This document shows positions 1 through 5,940 of a stretch of 7,204 nucleotides of DNA, one piece after another. Position 1 is the stretch's first letter; each line of letters opens with the position of its first letter. The stretch spans positions 1 through 7,204 of the forward strand of contig CAZRIE010000159.1 of the NCBI GenBank assembly GCA_964600075.1, written 5' to 3'. The DNA comes from CAZRIE01 sp964600075. GTDB lineage: Bacteria; Bacteroidota; Bacteroidia; Flavobacteriales; Flavobacteriaceae. A model generated the notes under the pieces. The model saw nothing but the letters and a program-made list of their open reading frames with translations. It did not search any database and was not told where the DNA came from. A program made the position numbers and the translations under genes.

Positions 1-2
1 AG

Positions 3-86
3 TTAGAGGCCGAACTTACCTTAAGGGCCGGAAAGGTGGTATGGGACCTAAACGGTCTTGCTTCCAAAGCATTCGAAAAAAATTGA
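3..86 (+). CDS. C-terminal end of a probable amidohydrolase/deacetylase-family metallohydrolase (5' truncated by window)
   Basis: An open frame enters from the left edge and stops at TGA 84-86, giving 27 residues. It contains LTLRAGKVVWDLNG, followed by a short charged tail. A beta-strand pair of the form 'E-T-R-x-G-x-V-V-x-D-L-N-G' is what I know from the extreme C terminus of the amidohydrolase/deacetylase (dihydroorotase-like) metallohydrolases. There it closes the small beta-sandwich domain beside the TIM barrel. Metal ligands and catalytic residues lie outside the window, so the assignment rests on this tail only. The gene stops 21 bp before the next start on the same strand and probably shares its transcript. 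Members of this family often sit next to RraA- and RidA-type genes in Bacteroidota (from memory), which fits the genes downstream. Confidence 0.6.
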   Translation, partial: LEAELTLRAGKVVWDLNGLASKAFEKN

Positions 87-107
87 ATACAAAATAGCAG
101 ACTAAAT

Positions 108-1895
108 ATGAACTTTGATTTTAGGAAACCGGTACGAAATATTTTTAAAGTGCTCATGGCTGCACTTTTATTGATGACTTTTGTTCAATGTGCCACGGAA
201 ATGGAAAAATTGCTTCCTCCCGCAGATGATGCGAACGGAGGGCTTTACCTACCGGGAGGCTTTGAAGCTCTAGTGGTTGTTGATAGTGTGGGTAAAACGA
301 GACATATAGCAGTTAGCCAAAGCGGTGATATTTACGCACAATTACGTAATTCTAGAGATGGCAAGGGAACTGTAGCAATACGTGATATCGACAATGATGG
401 CAAGGCAGATAGCATAGTACGTTTTGGCGATTATACTGATAAAGGTAGAGGAGCTACGGGTGTTTCAATACATAACGGTTACCTCTATACCAGTACAAAG
501 AAGCATATCTTCAGAACTAAACTGAAAGAGGGCGAATTGGTTCCTTCAAGCAAAACCGAAGTTGTGTTAACTGATATGAATCCTAATGTAGGTAGAAATT
601 GGCATACCACAAAGCCCGTTTCTTTTGATGATAAGGGTAATATGTATGTGCCGTTCGGAGGCCCCTCCGACGCATGTCAGGACATGGAAAAGTATGGCCC
701 GGTAGGAATCCCCGGGGGAAAGGGTTTAGACCCTTGTCCTGAATTGGAAAATCATGCTGGGATATGGCAATTCGATGCCGATAAGATTGGCCTCATTCAA
801 GAAGATGGGTACAAATTTGCTACAGGTATACGGAGTGTCGTTGGCATGGAATGGAATCCGAAAGATCAAAGTCTCTATGCAATAGGCAATGGTATAGATA
901 ATTTCCATACCATTTTTCCTGATGTATTTACTGATTGGCAGGCCGCTGTATTGCCTTCGGAGAAACTCATGAAAATAACCGACGGTTCAAATTACGGATG
1001 GCCCTATGCTTACTATGACCATATGCAGAAAAAAAACGTCCTTCAGCCGGGCTATGGCGGAGATGGTAAAATTGTGGGTAACGCTAGCGAATATGATATG
1101 CCTGCTATAGGGTTTCCAGGACATTGGGCCCCTATGGATGTGATGTTCTATCATGGAGATCAATTCCCCGAGAGGTATTCTAACGGGGCATTTATTGCCT
1201 TTCATGGATCAACGGATCGCGCTCCCTATCCCATGTCCGGTTTTATAGTTTGTTTTGCACCTTTTGATGAAAATGGGCAGTCTACTGGTAAATGGGAAGT
1301 ATTTGCCGATGGCTTTGCGGGAGTCGAGATTGTTAAAAATACTAGCGATGCAGTTTATAGGCCCATGGGACTTTCAACCGGGCCCGATGGATCACTGTAT
1401 ATTAGTGAATCCAACCAAGGGAGGATATGGAGAATAATGTACAAAGGAGAGACAGACAATTTCGGATCTGAAGAACTGGCCGCCATGGAAAGTCGAAAAG
1501 AAACACAAAGTTATATCAGGGATCCCGATCCCGTAAAAGATCTTATACAGGAAGGGGATACCTACAGCGGAAGAGTATTGTACAATACCTATTGCACGGC
1601 GTGCCATCAAAGAGACGGAAAAGGGGACAACAATCGCTTCCCGCCCTTGGTCAATTCTGATTGGGTAACGGGAAGTGAAGATCTTCTTATAGATATTGTC
1701 CTCAACGGCTATCAGAATGAGATGGTCGTAGATGGTAAAACTTATAACGGATTAATGCCTGGACATAGACACCTCGATGATCACGGCATTGCCTCGATTC
1801 TGACCTATGTCCGCAAAAGGTTTGGCAATGAATCATCTCCGGTAAGTGCTTTAAAAGTGGGGGAAATACGAAACCGATTAGTAGATAACAAATAG
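108..1895 (+). CDS. PQQ-dependent sugar dehydrogenase (sorbosone/glucose dehydrogenase-like beta-propeller) fused to a C-terminal cytochrome c domain, exported
   Basis: 595 aa. The N terminus is basic, then hydrophobic, and ends in a cysteine (C28, context FVQCAT), so it is an export signal and possibly a lipoprotein signal. Gln at -1 is not a classical lipobox residue. Residues of about 45-460 form a beta-propeller of the soluble glucose/sorbosone dehydrogenase class. H166 (RNWHTTK) and R242 (GIRSVVGMEWNP) sit where this class has its catalytic His and PQQ-contacting Arg. YGWP (296-299) followed by YAYYD is also typical, and C190/C210 could form a disulfide. Residues of about 485-580 are a class I cytochrome c, with haem site CTACH (496-500) and likely distal ligand M550 in GLMPGH. 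The expected role is oxidation of a sugar hydroxyl to a lactone or ketone in the periplasm, with electrons passed from PQQ to the attached haem c. The substrate is unknown. The start at 108 is preceded by an AT-rich leader without a strong Shine-Dalgarno sequence, as is common in Bacteroidota. Confidence 0.85.
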   Translation: MNFDFRKPVRNIFKVLMAALLLMTFVQCATEMEKLLPPADDANGGLYLPGGFEALVVVDSVGKTRHIAVSQSGDIYAQLRNSRDGKGTVAIRDIDNDGKADSIVRFGDYTDKGRGATGVSIHNGYLYTSTKKHIFRTKLKEGELVPSSKTEVVLTDMNPNVGRNWHTTKPVSFDDKGNMYVPFGGPSDACQDMEKYGPVGIPGGKGLDPCPELENHAGIWQFDADKIGLIQEDGYKFATGIRSVVGMEWNPKDQSLYAIGNGIDNFHTIFPDVFTDWQAAVLPSEKLMKITDGSNYGWPYAYYDHMQKKNVLQPGYGGDGKIVGNASEYDMPAIGFPGHWAPMDVMFYHGDQFPERYSNGAFIAFHGSTDRAPYPMSGFIVCFAPFDENGQSTGKWEVFADGFAGVEIVKNTSDAVYRPMGLSTGPDGSLYISESNQGRIWRIMYKGETDNFGSEELAAMESRKETQSYIRDPDPVKDLIQEGDTYSGRVLYNTYCTACHQRDGKGDNNRFPPLVNSDWVTGSEDLLIDIVLNGYQNEMVVDGKTYNGLMPGHRHLDDHGIASILTYVRKRFGNESSPVSALKVGEIRNRLVDNK

Positions 1896-1918
1896 GCAAT
1901 ACCTAGAAAGTTATATTA

Positions 1919-2707
1919 ATGACTAAAAGTAGGATAAGAACAAAAATATTGGTTGGCGCGGTTTTAGCTAATCTACTTTTTATCTATGCTTTTTCACAAT
2001 CATTGAACGATAAGTCTGGATATGGCAGCGCCCTAAGACTAACAAAGGATTTCCAGGAACCACTATTGGTCAAAAGATGTAGTGAATTTAATATTACGGG
2101 AAAAGGCGATAGTCCTGAATGGGATAAGACCGAATGGTCGATCCTTACCAAATTGGATCCGGAGGGGTCTGACTATAAAAGTAAATTTAAAGTCTTGGCA
2201 TCAAAAAAAGGAATATATGTCCTCTTTCAAGGCGAGGATGATAAAATTACCACTTCGGATTATAAGGACATGGATAAAATTTGGAACGGTGATGTTTTCG
2301 AGGTTTTTTTTCAAACGGACATACAGGAGACAAAGTATTTTGAATATGAAGTGAACCAGTTTGAAAAACAGCTTCTTTTGACCATCTCCGACTCGAAAAA
2401 CGGAGTAAGTTGGATACCCTTTAACGAGTATGACAGGAATATGTATGGAACCCTCAATAAAGTTGAAGTATTGGGAGGACCACAAGAACTGGACGGAAAG
2501 ATCACCTCATGGAGCGCGGAAGTCTTTATATCATATAAGTCATTAGGACTCCTATCCTTGGTTCCTCCAAAAGACGGTACCTTATGGAACGCAAATTTTT
2601 ACAGAAGTGATTATGATACCGGTAGCGAGGTGAGATGGTCCTGGTCCCCGACTATAGAACAATCCTTTCACGATCTGGACAAGTTCCGAACCATCAAGTT
2701 TGAATAA
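1919..2707 (+). CDS. Secreted carbohydrate-binding family 9-like (CBM9-like) protein
   Basis: 262 aa. Residues 1-27 form a signal peptide: basic start, hydrophobic ILVGAVLANLLFIYAF, then a possible cleavage near FSQS. The rest is one CBM9-type beta-sandwich. Visible hallmarks are the G-D-x-x-E-V-F-F strand at 124-131, YFEYEVNQF in the middle, SWSAEVFISYKSLGL, then LWNANFYRSD and the C-terminal RWSWSPT...SFHDLDKF (about 239-256). In the relatives I know, the last motif reads FHDPxxFG, so Pro to Leu and Gly to Arg are local departures. These proteins bind sugars or sit beside glycan and sugar-acid enzymes; no catalytic residues are recognisable. The fold is also related to haem-b binding DOMON-type domains, which matters because the gene lies 23 bp behind a haem c dehydrogenase, but no haem ligands can be assigned. 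A run of eight T lies at 2304-2311 inside the gene; the frame stays open across it. Confidence 0.8.
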   Translation: MTKSRIRTKILVGAVLANLLFIYAFSQSLNDKSGYGSALRLTKDFQEPLLVKRCSEFNITGKGDSPEWDKTEWSILTKLDPEGSDYKSKFKVLASKKGIYVLFQGEDDKITTSDYKDMDKIWNGDVFEVFFQTDIQETKYFEYEVNQFEKQLLLTISDSKNGVSWIPFNEYDRNMYGTLNKVEVLGGPQELDGKITSWSAEVFISYKSLGLLSLVPPKDGTLWNANFYRSDYDTGSEVRWSWSPTIEQSFHDLDKFRTIKFE

Positions 2708-2755
2708 CCGATGGAATAATGAAAATGACAACTGATCAATAAGATCAATAGCACA

Positions 2756-2764
2756 TAAGGAATA
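2756..2764 (+). promoter_or_regulatory. Possible Shine-Dalgarno site for the lactonase gene
   Basis: ATAAGGAAT lies with its AAGGA core ending 9 nt before ATG 2771. It is the clearest purine-rich ribosome-binding sequence in the window and supports 2771 as the start. Weak RBS use is common in this phylum, so the site may be fortuitous. Confidence 0.4.
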
Positions 2765-2770
2765 ATAGCA

Positions 2771-3934
2771 ATGAGGCATTTGTTTTTACGATTGGCACAA
2801 AGAAGGACTATTTCGATCCTATGTGGATTACTATGTACAATTTCCATGGTCCGGGCACAGACCTTGACCGACACTTCATATAATCTCTTGATCGGCACGT
2901 ATACCAAGGCAGGCAAGAGTGATGGTATCTATGTGTACGAATTCAATAGTGAAACGGGGAAGTCCAACTATAGAGGAGAAGCGACGGGTATAAAGAACCC
3001 ATCTTTTTTGACAGTTTCAGAAGACGGGAAACATGTTTATTCCGTTAATGAGATTGGAGGAGGCAAAGGAGGTGTAAGCGCATTTTCCTTTGATGCGGGT
3101 ACCGGTAAACTGGACTACATCAATAGTATTGGTTCGGGCGGCAACGGGCCTTGCTATATTTCGGTCGACAAGGCGAACAAGTATGTTTTCGTGGGCAATT
3201 ATAGTGGTGGCAGCCTGGCCGCCGTTCCGATCAGACTTGACGGCTCCTTGGGCTCTTCCATCCAATCCATCCGTCATGAAGGGAAGAGTACCGCACCTGA
3301 GCAGCAGAGGTCACATGTCCATGCATCGGTCCTATCCGAGGACAATAAATTTCTATACGTTCCCGATTTGGGAACCGATAAAATACATATATATGACGTT
3401 GATGTCTCCAAGCCCAATCCACTAGGGCCATCCGACCCCGCGTATGTGCAGGTAAAACAAGGAAGTGGCCCCCGCCACTTTACTTTTCACCCCAACAATA
3501 AATTCGCCTATTCCATTCAAGAGCTTATGGGTATCGTCACTTTTTTCGAATATGACAATGGCAGATTGAAGACCGTGCAATCGGTGGATTTGGTTTCCAA
3601 AGATTCCAATGGCCCCGCAGATGCAGCGGATATCCATATTTCACCAGACGGCAAGTTCCTTTACGGATCATTGCGTGGCAACATCAATGAATTGGTAATC
3701 TATGCCATAAATAAAAAAGGGATGTTGAATTATGTAGGCCGCCAATCTACCTTGGGCAAAGGTCCAAGGAATTTTGCCATCGATCCAACGGGCAATTTTC
3801 TATTGGTCGGCAATGGCGGTAGTGATGAGATCGTTGTTTTTAAACGCAATAAGGCAACAGGTCTGTTATCCCCGACAGGGGAAACAATCAAGGTAGGCTC
3901 GCCCGTATGTTTGAAATTTGCACCCATAAAATAA
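2771..3934 (+). CDS. Exported lactonase-family seven-bladed beta-propeller protein (6-phosphogluconolactonase / carboxymuconate cyclase-like)
   Basis: 387 aa. A signal peptide covers residues 1-29 (basic start, ILCGLLCTISMV, cleavage after VRA). The mature part is a PF10282-type propeller with repeating blades: NPSFLTVSEDGKHVYSVNE, GPCYISVDKANKYVFVGNY, then the S-H-V-H-A segment at 181-185 followed by a blade ending in LYVPDLGTDKIHIYD, GPRHFTFHP at 233-241, ADIHISPDGKFLYGS and GPRNFAIDPTGNFLLVGN around R333. The HVH and GPRH/GPRN motifs line the active-site face in this family. Known members hydrolyse 6-phosphogluconolactone (E. coli YbhE/Pgl type) or cyclise carboxymuconate (fungal). The signal peptide argues against a cytosolic pentose-phosphate role. 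A more likely substrate is an unphosphorylated lactone made by the dehydrogenase two genes upstream (inference). Length is normal for the family once the leader is subtracted. Confidence 0.85.
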   Translation: MRHLFLRLAQRRTISILCGLLCTISMVRAQTLTDTSYNLLIGTYTKAGKSDGIYVYEFNSETGKSNYRGEATGIKNPSFLTVSEDGKHVYSVNEIGGGKGGVSAFSFDAGTGKLDYINSIGSGGNGPCYISVDKANKYVFVGNYSGGSLAAVPIRLDGSLGSSIQSIRHEGKSTAPEQQRSHVHASVLSEDNKFLYVPDLGTDKIHIYDVDVSKPNPLGPSDPAYVQVKQGSGPRHFTFHPNNKFAYSIQELMGIVTFFEYDNGRLKTVQSVDLVSKDSNGPADAADIHISPDGKFLYGSLRGNINELVIYAINKKGMLNYVGRQSTLGKGPRNFAIDPTGNFLLVGNGGSDEIVVFKRNKATGLLSPTGETIKVGSPVCLKFAPIK

Positions 3935-4034
3935 ACAAGTTTCATAGCTGTCATACCGAGCGCCTTTATAACGGGCATGGCAATAAGCAAAACCTGGACG
4001 AGATTGAACATGAATAAGTTATATATAAATTAAA

Positions 4035-4514
4035 ATGCAACAAATGAAAAACAAAACAAGCAGAAGGGAATCTTTTAAAAAAATAGGAATGGGTCTTGCA
4101 GGACTTCTCGGTATAGGGACCATGAGTGCCATGAAAAGAAATGACGTAGCCCGAAAAGAGGTAGTAGGCGAGATCGTAATGGATCAGGACATACCAATGT
4201 TCTCAGGGGCAGTGAAACATGGCAATACTTTGTATGTTTCCGGAAAAGGAGCCCAATTTGAGGGAGACATGAGAACACATACCGACTTTACACTTAAAGA
4301 ACTTGAAAAAGAGTTGGTAAAAAACGGTTCTTCCATGGAAAAAGTATTAAAAGTTAATGTATACTTGGCTGACATAGCAGATTTCGAGGTAATGAACGAG
4401 GTCTATCGAGGGCGTTTTGGAGCAAACCCTCCAGTGCGTACCACAGTAGCGGTTTATGGTGGGGTACCCGGTATCTCATTGATAGAAATAGACTGCATTG
4501 CGGCATTGGATTAG
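4035..4514 (+). CDS. RidA (YjgF/YER057c/UK114) family protein with a Tat-like export leader
   Basis: 159 aa, against roughly 125-130 for cytosolic RidA. The additional N terminus holds a twin-arginine stretch SRRESFKK (residues 9-16) and a short hydrophobic segment GMGLAGLLGIG, which is a Tat-type leader; the predicted cleavage site is unclear. The RidA domain spans about 43-159. The conserved Arg (R135 in PPVRTTVAV) that binds the substrate carboxylate is present, as are E151 (IEID) and S69 (YVSGKGA). The position matching Tyr17 of E. coli RidA (GPYSxAV motif) is Phe here (F56, PMFSGAV). Known RidA proteins hydrolyse enamine/imine intermediates to oxo-acids plus ammonia. An exported copy would have to act on an extracytoplasmic imine or have another role. 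M4 at 4044 is an alternative start; both starts keep the RR motif. The gene sits 91 bp before the RraA-like gene. Confidence 0.85.
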   Translation: MQQMKNKTSRRESFKKIGMGLAGLLGIGTMSAMKRNDVARKEVVGEIVMDQDIPMFSGAVKHGNTLYVSGKGAQFEGDMRTHTDFTLKELEKELVKNGSSMEKVLKVNVYLADIADFEVMNEVYRGRFGANPPVRTTVAVYGGVPGISLIEIDCIAALD

Positions 4515-4605
4515 ATATCATCGATTTGCATGATCCGAATCAATATAATGTGATTTTCAACTTTGATATCCAAAACCAGGGGATATTTTCTTAAACTAAA
4601 TACAA

Positions 4606-5538
4606 ATGAATATAAATACAAAGCTGCTATTCTCCATTTTCTTTGGGGTTTTCTATATTGGAATTTCCAATTCACAGACCATTCCGAAAGAAGAACTTAT
4701 TTTTTTGACCTCGGAATGGAAAGGAGAACGGTTCGATGACGGGCGTCCAAAAATACCCGATGATCTTATCGAAAGAGCAAAGAGAATTGGTATTGACGAT
4801 GCTTGGACAGTTCTAAAAAACCAAGGGTATACCAATCAGTTTGAAGGTAATTGGAGAAGGGTTCATGACGAAGTGCCCATAGTTGGTCGTGCACTTACGG
4901 CCATGTATATGCCCAGTCGCCCTGATGTGGTAAAAAACATTAAAGAGCGGGGTATCAATGAGCAGGGCAGAAAAGGGGACACGAACACATGGCCCATTGA
5001 AATGTTAGGAAAAGGGGATGTATATGTTGCCGATGGCTTCGGAAAAATCGATGCAGGTACATTGATGGGAGCTACCTTGGCAACGGCGATATATTCCAGA
5101 ACAGGTACAGGGGTGATTTTTAACGGGAGCGCAAGAGATTTGGAGACGGTAAAACAATTGGAAGGTTTTAATGCATTTGTCCGTGACTTCCACCCCTCTT
5201 TTCTTGAAGAAATGGTCGTTATGGGTCTTAATACGCCTATTAGAATAGGCGGTGTAATGGTTATGCCCGGAGATTTGGTCATAGCAAAAGAAGAAGGAGT
5301 GTTATTCGTTCCCGCACATCTAGCAGAACACGTGGTCAGCATAGCAGAATTTGTGAGCCTAAAAGACCAATTCGGTTTTGAAGCGGTCAAGAAGAGGATG
5401 TACACCAGCGGCGAAATCGATGGCCAATGGACGGAAAAAATTAAAGAAGATTTTCTAAAATGGCTAGAGGGAAATCCCGAATTGGGATCTATGACCAAGA
5501 ACCACCTTGATAAAGTCTTGAGCACTAGAACCTGGTAA
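4606..5538 (+). CDS. Exported RraA-family (HMG/CHA aldolase-like) protein
   Basis: 310 aa. Residues 1-23 form a signal peptide (LLFSIFFGVFYIGISNSQ). The RraA fold spans about 50-260: the KGDVYVADGFG strand-loop, the GTLMGATLATAIYSR helix, the core GVIFNGSARD with the paired R177-D178, and IRIGGVMVMPGDLVIAKEEGVLFVP near the end. In 4-hydroxy-4-methyl-2-oxoglutarate / 4-carboxy-4-hydroxy-2-oxoadipate aldolases, this Arg-Asp pair binds substrate and the divalent metal, so lyase or oxaloacetate decarboxylase-type chemistry is possible. Departures are NG (N173) where DG is usual, and AKEEGV in place of ADxDGV. A charged C-terminal extension of about 50 residues (YTSGEIDGQWTEKIKEDFLK region) is longer than in RNase E inhibitor RraA. 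Older annotations call this family 'dimethylmenaquinone methyltransferase', which is not supported here. The leader makes an RNase E-regulating role unlikely. Confidence 0.85.
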   Translation: MNINTKLLFSIFFGVFYIGISNSQTIPKEELIFLTSEWKGERFDDGRPKIPDDLIERAKRIGIDDAWTVLKNQGYTNQFEGNWRRVHDEVPIVGRALTAMYMPSRPDVVKNIKERGINEQGRKGDTNTWPIEMLGKGDVYVADGFGKIDAGTLMGATLATAIYSRTGTGVIFNGSARDLETVKQLEGFNAFVRDFHPSFLEEMVVMGLNTPIRIGGVMVMPGDLVIAKEEGVLFVPAHLAEHVVSIAEFVSLKDQFGFEAVKKRMYTSGEIDGQWTEKIKEDFLKWLEGNPELGSMTKNHLDKVLSTRTW

Positions 5539-5543
5539 TTTTT

Positions 5544-5801
5544 GATAATCCTGAATCAATTAGGAATCTTCAATAGTCGAAGAATTTAAAGCATTGGAAT
5601 GAACCCTTCTTAATCATCTTTGGAGGTGAAGACGACATAACGACTGGTGATGAAAAAACTGTGCAAAAACTAGTCCCAGGAACAAAAGAACAAAATCATA
5701 AGATACTAAATGCGGGCTATTTTATTCATTAGGATCATGGCGAAGAACTTCCGTAACTGATAATTGAATTCTACAAAAGTAATACTGATAACACCGTATA
5801 A
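5544..5801 (+). pseudogene. Decayed C-terminal remnant of a haloalkane dehalogenase-like alpha/beta hydrolase
   Basis: Translating the frame that starts at 5544 gives about 85 codons resembling the end of haloalkane dehalogenases, broken by stops at 5574-5576 (TAG), 5730-5732 (TAG) and 5754-5756 (TAA), with a final TAA at 5799-5801. Readable pieces are DNPESIRNLQ, WNEPFLIIFGGEDD, QKLVPGTKEQNHKI, NAGYFIH and HGEELP-stop-LIIEFY. From memory, the family reads DDPAS.., W(E/D)KPFLTLFSDSDP, QKLIPGAKGQPH, AGHFLQEDKGEELAE and alignment needs no gaps. Two of the stops fall where Glu (GAG/GAA) is expected. The catalytic acid Asp is kept (codon 5631-5633), but the catalytic His of GHF is Tyr (TAT, 5718-5720). 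Only the last quarter or so of a roughly 300-residue enzyme remains; the 5' part is missing and the fragment begins within a few bases of the RraA stop codon. It is almost certainly not expressed as an enzyme. Confidence 0.75.
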
Positions 5802-5940
5802 ATTAATTGCTATTGCAAGCTGTTACAAAACATATTAAAGTGATAGGGTAAATATATTTTATTGAAGCAAGGATGAATTACATTAGTCAGTGATATAAGA
5901 AATTTGTATTATTATCTTAAACCAACCAAAACAATAAATC
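5802..5940 (+). promoter_or_regulatory. AT-rich spacer that probably holds the promoter of the acyltransferase gene
   Basis: These 139 bases lie between the hydrolase remnant and ATG 5941; with the remnant they make up the 402-base gap between genes. No open frame, RNA gene or repeat array is visible. The closest matches to the Bacteroidota -7 element TAnnTTTG are TATATTTT (5853-5860) and GAAATTTG (5899-5906), but neither has a TTG at the expected distance upstream, so no promoter is pinned down. The size and composition of the gap suggest that the downstream gene has its own transcription start. Confidence 0.35.

Noticed and set aside
4515..4605. Open stretch of about 25 codons (IIDLHDPNQYNVIF...) between the RidA and RraA genes
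   Set aside because: There is no start codon, ribosome site or recognisable motif, and the length is compatible with chance.
4863..5525. A long open frame of 220 codons on the minus strand inside the RraA-like gene
   Set aside because: It lies wholly opposite a well-supported gene with clear family motifs, its translation is Ser/Pro/Thr-rich with no recognisable domain, and it has no spacing or context of its own. It is a codon-bias shadow.
5807..5820. Short hairpin TTGC-TATT-GCAA in the spacer before the acyltransferase
   Set aside because: A four-base stem is expected by chance in sequence of this composition.
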